Shown here: piece by piece, positions 58,161 to 64,000 of the stretch | Numbering within the stretch: position 1 is the first letter of the stretch | Layout of the letters: every line of letters starts with the position of its first letter | Assembly (NCBI GenBank): GCA_002812745.2 | Contig: NCSJ02000196.1 | Coordinates: forward strand, 17,557 to 81,556 | Length of the DNA: 64,000 nucleotides | DNA from: Scytalidium lignicola | Lineage: Eukaryota; Ascomycota; Leotiomycetes | Direction of reading: 5' to 3' | Made by a program: the position numbers and the translations under genes | Notes under the pieces: generated by a model | Databases searched by the model: none | What the model saw: only the letters and a program-made list of their open reading frames with translations | What the model was told of the DNA's origin: nothing

Positions 58161-59279
58161 CTACGAGTCCTGGTAGGCTGCAAGCTCTTCGCTATCCCAA
58201 CTGTTGATGAGTTAGTTAGTATCCATCAAGAAACACCCTTTAGCTAAGGGAAACTCACCTCAAAAACTTGCCACTAAGCTTTTTATCACCGTCAAGTACC
58301 AGCCTCGCAATTACATTCCCCGGTTGATCTGGCCTTAATAACTTCCCCTCCTCATGCAGATTCTTAAATCTGGCCGCATCCTCAGCTTCCATGACCTTAT
58401 TATGTACCTCTCTCAACTCCCTCTGCATTTCCGTAGCCACAGTTCCAGGCCTGATGGATATGGTAGTGATATCCGGTTCTTCTCCCGCCAATGTCATGGC
58501 AAGATGGTTTAGAGCTACTTTGGATGATCCATAGACGCCCCAAGTTGCGTAAGCCTTCGTGGCGGCACCAGACGAGTTTAGAATGATATGGCCTTTAGTT
58601 TTGCGTAGGTGAGGGATTGCCGGAGCAATAAATGATACGGCGCTGAAGAAGTTGACGTTGAATCCACTCCTAAAATCTTCAGCCGTGCTATCTGCTACTC
58701 GTTTTACATTGCCAAGGGTGCCATGGTTAATGATCAAACCATCTAATCTGGAGAATGAATTGATGGCTAGTGAGACGGCCTTTTCACCGGTCTATTGTTT
58801 ATGTGAGCCATTGCGCTTAGAATGGTAAGTCTGCGTAGAGATAGGTATAAACATCAAGCATGGACAACAAATCTTGAACTTGAACTCAAACATGAATATT
58901 TTATAATAATGAATATTGCAAGACAATATAACTACAGCTCGACCACGAGGTTCAACTAGAAGAAACCGAGGAACATATAAAATAGCAATAGAGAGGCAAA
59001 AAACACATAACACATAACATTCAACTTTCCCTCCTTCGAAATAAAAACAAAAACGACAAAATGAAATCAGTAAATAATCAGAAAACCTACCTCAGCATCC
59101 GCAACATCCTGCACCAAAACTTCAACTTGTCCAGGATACTCCTTCTTCAGCTCCAACAACGGCCCCTCAGTCCGCGCTATAACGACCAGCTTATGAGACT
59201 TGCGCAGGAGATAGTGAGCTATTGCAAGACCGATGCCTCGACTAGCTCCCGTGAGGATTATGATTTTTTCTGAAGCCAT
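58161..59279 (-). CDS. short-chain dehydrogenase/reductase
   Basis: Three exons: 59279-59091, 58791-58259 and 58200-58161; 253 residues. The last exon is only 40 nt: an AG|GTGAGT donor at the end of the long frame and an acceptor after CTAACTAACTCATCAACAG give FLSWDSEELAAYQDS, typical of this subgroup. Cofactor motif TGASRGIG lies at 10-17, NHG in the NNAG position, and the active-site Ser-Tyr-x3-Lys as LNSSGAA with YGSSK. It resembles yeast Irc24-type (benzil reductase-like) SDRs, NADPH-dependent; substrate unknown. The first intron is 299 nt, far longer than others in the window. Without the last intron the protein would end five bases later with FLR. Confidence 0.88.
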
Positions 59280-60272
59280 TTGCAATATAATTGGGGGGGA
59301 TAAGCAAAAGAGAGAGAGAGAGAGCTTAGGAAAGACAGGAAATTTTTGTAAGATGGAAAAATGCAACTATTCAAAGGAGTGTATTGTTGAGATTTATATT
59401 TTGCTAAGGAGGAAGCAGAGGTGGGGGTGTTTTTGCACCGGGCCGGACAAAACGTCATTCATTGATTACCAGGGGGTTGCGGGGCACAAGAAGTAGTTTA
59501 TATTTCTCTACCTCCATACAACAATGCCGACTACCTCGTCTATCTTCGGAATTGATGAGAGAGAAGAGAGTGTTAGACACAAGTATAATTTATTGTTGGT
59601 TACCAATAGACTTGCATATTGAATGAAGCCCCTCATATCTCACTTTGCCATTTCATTTGATAACTGTTTAGCGCCAACGCACTGAAGACAACCCCTTATG
59701 TTCAGTCTTTTAATTAACTTCTCTCGAATAGATGGTATACTAATAGCAAACAGCAACATTCAATTGATCATGGATAATATCCCACATCACTCGAACTCCC
59801 TTCTCAAGACCGCCACGACTCCAGAGCCTCCTGCATGCATCCTACCAAGAAGCATAACACCAGCAAAACTAGCGCAACAAGAAAGCGAGATATTGCCTAT
59901 TTCATACTTTTTGCCTCACTGAATAGTATTTTCTTCTTTCTCACACCATCCAAAATTACCTTACAAAACCTATCCATCCCGCTCCCATATGACCTCCACA
60001 CCGTGTCCAATGATATGTGTATGTAACCCCTCTAAACGAAAGAACGCCAGCACCATGACCATCGAAGCTTTTTTGTTGCCGAGAAAATCGCTTCTATATA
60101 TTCGACAAAGTCGAAGATTAAGCAGATCTTTATATGTAGAAAAAATAAAAACTCCATCATTGCCCATGCGTTTGAATGTGTCCTCAATGCTGAGCTGGGG
60201 CATGAGCAGCACATTTGGAATATAAAGTGACATAGACGCCACTGACAATAGCTAGTGGCACGACAAGCCAGC
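59280..60272. other. intergenic region between SDR gene and SSK1
   Basis: About 1 kb: SDR promoter (AG-rich AGAGAGAGAGAG near 59312) and SSK1 3' side. Short frames such as 59970-60248 (minus) have no family resemblance. No gene supported. Confidence 0.45.
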
Positions 60273-62677
60273 TCAGACCATGACTCCTTCCGAATTAAGA
60301 ACATCTTCAGTCTCCTCTCTGATGCTCTTAGCAGCAGTCCCAACAAGACTACCCATGCTAGAGCGCTTCTTCTTCTTTACAGCTGCAGCCTTCTTCTTCT
60401 CAGCTGCCTCATCCTTCTCGGCGGATTGTGAGAAATCTTTCCATTTCCGCCAGCCATCAAAATCTATCAGGGCTTGCATGCAGCCCCACTCCATGACCTT
60501 GCGTTCAAGCCAGACAAAATTCACAGGCTATTTGGAAGATTGCGTTAGCTTGTCGATCAGACAGAAAACTCACTTAAAGAGGGAACATAATCACATACCT
60601 TGGTCAAGAAGTCATTACAACCTGCTGCTAAAGCCTCGTGTCTGTCAGACTGCAAAGATGATGCAGTCAAAGCAACGATAATCACAGGGGATTTAAACAA
60701 CACAGGAGTGGGTAGGACATCATCTTCATTAATTGAATCACTTGTATCCTCTTCGGGAGCAGAACTGCTTGCACTGGAGGTAAAAACCCCAATGTGATTC
60801 AAACGTTCCAGGCGACGGATCTCTTTTGTTGCTTCCAGTCCGCTCATGATTGGGAGTTGGATATCCATCAAAACAAGATGGAATCCTCCAGCACGCCATT
60901 TCGTCACGGCCTCTCGTCCGTTCATCGCTGTCTGCCAGCGTACTTTTAGACGCTTCATGAATGCCTCTAGAAGTTTTAGGTTGATGATGTTGTCTTCAAC
61001 TATCAAGACGTTGATAGGTGGCACAGCACCATTCAACAGGCTACCGACTGGGAGTGTAGGATGATCCACAGCAGCTTTAGGTTTTGAGCGCTTGACACGA
61101 TGATTGGGGCGTGGTGAAGAAACTCGAGGCGGTGGTGTCGCTACTCGTTGGATCTGGGTTCCGTCTGATAGTGGAGGGGTCGACATTGGTGGGGGACCTG
61201 ATGGTACAGAAGGTTGATCTGAGACACCTGAATGGGATCTCTGGACCGTATCTCTTTGGTGTAGTTGTAACTGTGAAGTGTTGGCTGACGCTGGAATCGG
61301 TGAGTGGTTTGTAAGTACTGTGGGCGATGCGGTGTGTTGACGACCGACTCGCGGTCTCTCTCCTCTATCTCTATGCCTCTCCCTCTCCACGCCTTCTCTG
61401 TGGTGTCGTCTCGTGCCACCTGGAGATGGAAGAAGCGGCACATGACCTGTTGTCAAGACCGACATTGCATGTTGCATTTGTGGAGCATGGTGAGTTTGAG
61501 CTTGTCCATTGGCAGTGGCGGGAATACTATTTGACAAGCGTGGAGATGGCATAACTGCTGGAGGCATGGGAGGGAAATAGTCTGAAGCAGTTTCAACAGG
61601 ACGGCCTTCGTGGTAGGATGTAGCATGTCCTGGAGATGGCCTAGGTGTCCGCCTCAAAGGAACGTCGATGATCAAAGCTTCATCAATCGACTGCCCTCCG
61701 GGGTAGTGCATATCCAAAGTCCGGCACATTGGTTCCTCTGGGCCTAGTGTTCTCTCTTGTCTGTTATTCTCCCTTGGTGTAATTCTCAACGTAACATCTG
61801 GAGCATCGAAATTGCGTCCTAGCGAATTTGCATACTTTCGTAAGATGCTATCTCGAACATCGTCCACCAGATCATCCTCATGTACCATTACCAAAGTTGC
61901 CGAAGAACCAGGGCGCTTGACCCAGATCTTCCTGTTCACCATATTCTGGGTACTTGTTGGCAGGCTGTTCGTAAAATATTCGAAGTTCGACGGGACGTGT
62001 ACGTCCGCCGCTGTATCGGTCTCGAGCAACGTCTTGATCAATCGAGTCTGCTGTCGTGGAATCAGGCTCTGTCTTCTCTCAAGTTCACTTGGCCTCTTGC
62101 TGGCAGCAGTGTCAGTAATGGACTCTTGGGGGTGTCGGTTTAATTGAATGTCTGGAGGCTGGTCATTGTTTTCCTTCTCGTACTCCTCTGGGCCAGGCGG
62201 CACATCCGTATTCGGCGTTGGAAAATCGAGGGTAGTGGACAAGCTTTCTTGTCTCCAGTCTTCAGCACCGGATTCGAGTATGTTCGAAGAGGTGGAAGCT
62301 GTTGTGGTTGTTGACATTTGACGATGGTGTTGATGATCGCTTCCTGTCCCGCAGCCGACGACACCTGCCGCCTGAGCAACCTCTACCGGCTGGGAGGTTG
62401 TCGGCGCAAAACCAGCTTGATTATTAGCACCCGCTCTACCACCGCACCCGTCCTTGTCATCACTTGTAGCTGCACCCGGCACAACAGGCTGGTGATGAGA
62501 GTGTCCTGGGGAGGTTATCACGAGCGTTGGCTCGTTGCCTTGGTGCTGGTCAGCGGTATCCAGATCGTCCTTCTGCTGCTGCGTCTCGGCAGCTTCTGCT
62601 GAGGATTCCAGAGAGGCCGCAGACGACCGTCTGGCAAACCTAGCCCGCAAGCGCGTCTTCAGATTACCAATTGCCAT
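60273..62677 (-). CDS. SSK1: Ssk1 response regulator of the HOG stress pathway
   Basis: Two exons, 62677-60599 and 60527-60273 (intron 71 nt), 777 residues. A long, poorly conserved N-terminus carries the Ssk1-type block around MVNRKIWVKRPGSSATLVM and VRDSILRKYANSLGR. The receiver domain spans about residues 555-720: the acidic pair in VLIVEDN, the phosphoacceptor Asp605 in VLMDIQLP, the Thr/Ser in VALTASS, and the Lys in GCNDFLTK (693) at the exon junction. A roughly 35-residue insertion rich in Ser/Glu/Asp sits inside the receiver (after NHIGVFTSS), as in other fungal Ssk1 proteins. The C-terminus is Lys/Ala-rich. Ssk1 receives phosphate from a histidine kinase/Ypd1 relay; unphosphorylated Ssk1 activates the MAPKKK Ssk2/22 and so Hog1. 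Confidence 0.95.
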
Positions 62678-64000
62678 GGAAGAGGTGCGACCGTCTCACG
62701 AAGAGCTGTTTGCCATCGAGCGTTTATTTTATACTATCTTCCTCTTTTCCCCTCTTCCTGGATAGGACAGCGAAAGTGAGAGTGAGTGGCGTGTGTGCTG
62801 GCACTCCTCTCCTCAAAGGAGAGAGAGAGGGAGAAAAGAGTACGGGATTTACAGTGCGCCTTCAAGAGAGAGAACAACCTTGTCTAGGGAAGATCCATAA
62901 GTTATGTGAATAAGCACGTAGCATAAAAAATGGCCCTTGGTCGAATACGAAAGAACATCAATAAGTTACAAGTCAGTTCCGCATGAAAAGGCAAGGGAAA
63001 GTTACAGGACCCGTCACTATAATAAAACGGGGCGTGGATTAAAAGGCTATTCTCTGCAATTTCCAACCCAAAAGGCATGGACTGCTAGCTCACAGTATCT
63101 TATTTGCTCTCGACACGCCAATCCAATCTTTTCACACGCGTCTCGGCTACTGGCAGCAGGAGGCCCAGCCAGCAACAAATGAGTGAAATGGGGCAAAAGA
63201 GAGAGAAGAGGGGGGAGCACAACGTCCCTGCCCACCACTAGCAAGATTACCATGATTTATTTCCACCCAGAAGGGGCGAGAATACCATCCCCTAATCCTC
63301 CGAAGACTACGGGTCTTAATTAGCTTACCTCTAGCCAAATAACCATTAGTTATCGATAGGTGGTGAACCAACAAAATCGCAAGTAAACAAACTCGGGGCG
63401 TTCCAGCCGACCAAGACGCTTTGACCATCGCTGTTCGACTCCCAATGGAGTTTTCACACGAGCTGATCCGCATATCTAGACTCCAGACTCCCACATCCCT
63501 CTCCAATCCGCTCTAGACAAAAAGAGCAAAGTCACAAAGTATGCAAAGTATCTTAACTACGGAAAAAGGCGGGGAAAGATATCCCCAAGAAAACCTTAAG
63601 AAAGCAAATATCACAACACCGCGTTTTTCTCCGATCCCAGCTATAGCTGTGGCGNTTTTTACTCTTAAAGATAAAACCAAGTACTGTACAAGTAAAAAGA
63701 ATTGAACAGGCCAAGACGACAACGGATGATAAAAAATGATTAGAGAAAGCGGAAAATGGGGGAAACGTGAGAGAGCCGATCAAGTGTTGAGAAGTGTGTG
63801 TGTATGTTGGAGTGGCGATTTTGCAATTTTTCCTGCTCGACAGCGTCGTTCGTCGTCGTCGGACATCGCCACTTTCCCCCCTTACCATACATACCTTAAA
63901 CTTAACTCCCAAGACAAATCATTCCAACTCATTTTACATTAGCAAGCGTGACAGGTCTGCCAGTCGTGCCAGTTCTGCATCACATCCTTTTTCCCGCAAG
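62678..64000. other. upstream region of SSK1 to window end
   Basis: No gene supported in 1.3 kb. It holds short frames on both strands, an AGAGAGAGAGGGAGAAAAG stretch near 62820 and, near 63842, CGTCGTTCGTCGTCGTCGG. On the minus strand this would be the promoter and any long leader of SSK1. A single 'n' follows GGCG and precedes a T run at 63655. Confidence 0.4.

Noticed and set aside
1..64000. tRNA genes, rRNA genes and CRISPR arrays
   Set aside because: I looked for T-arm GTTCGA-type motifs with matching stems and for regularly spaced short repeats; hits fell in coding sequence or lacked cloverleaf context. The four spaced elements at 21.4-23.3 kb are far too widely spaced for CRISPR.

Overview
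The window looks like nuclear DNA of a filamentous ascomycete, most likely a leotiomycete of the Botrytis/Sclerotinia kind. The grounds are short GT-AG introns (mostly 47-130 nt), the gene families present, and a sharp split between extremely AT-rich, stop-riddled repeat DNA and normal gene DNA, which is typical of repeat-induced point mutation (RIP). The genus is an inference; no species marker is visible. I joined exons by hand from splice motifs and family conservation. In every multi-exon gene the summed exon length is a multiple of three (in one gene only after two single 'n' characters are left out).

Layout. 1-9.77 kb is AT-rich heterochromatin: a minus-strand Ty3/gypsy chromovirus (chromodomain, integrase, RNase H and RT still readable through many stops) and a plus-strand hAT transposase that lacks its C-terminal part. 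A palindrome-rich patch at 9.77-9.90 kb marks the edge. 10.1-18.3 kb is an accessory block: a DUF1479 oxygenase-like gene divergent from a sugar transporter, two hairpin MITE-like elements, then a DHA1-type drug/polyamine transporter. 19.1-20.4 kb holds a hypothetical gene. 20.4-23.9 kb has no gene but carries four copies of a short element about 600 bp apart. 23.9-26.3 kb encodes an 800-residue membrane/low-complexity protein. 29.4-32.2 kb is a six-exon gene of 821 codons with a TFIIS-N/LEDGF-like helical segment.

33.8-41 kb carries VAM7 (vacuolar SNARE), MAL3/BIM1 (EB1-type microtubule end protein) and a secreted GH55 beta-1,3-glucanase with a long Ala/Ser/Pro tail. 43.8-45.3 kb is an eight-exon tyrosyl-tRNA synthetase-like gene whose KMSKS loop is kept but whose HIGH motif is altered. 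Next to it a C2H2 zinc-finger gene is cut, in the middle of a finger, at the edge of a Ty1/copia element (46.2-51.15 kb).

52-62.7 kb is a dense housekeeping block: ZUO1 (ribosome-associated J-protein), MZM1 (LYR-type mitochondrial factor), SLT11/ECM2 (spliceosome), ERG6 (ergosterol synthesis), a short-chain dehydrogenase and SSK1 (HOG-pathway response regulator). Several of these are divergent pairs with a CACGTG site in the shared promoter.

The observations I rate highest are the TyrRS-like gene with a changed HIGH motif, the spaced 35-bp element at 21.4-23.3 kb, the hairpin MITEs with a related tandem footprint, the zinc-finger/copia junction, and the two meanings of 'n' in this assembly: extra characters beside homopolymers, and polymorphic sites inside the copia element. 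I found no rRNA, tRNA or CRISPR.
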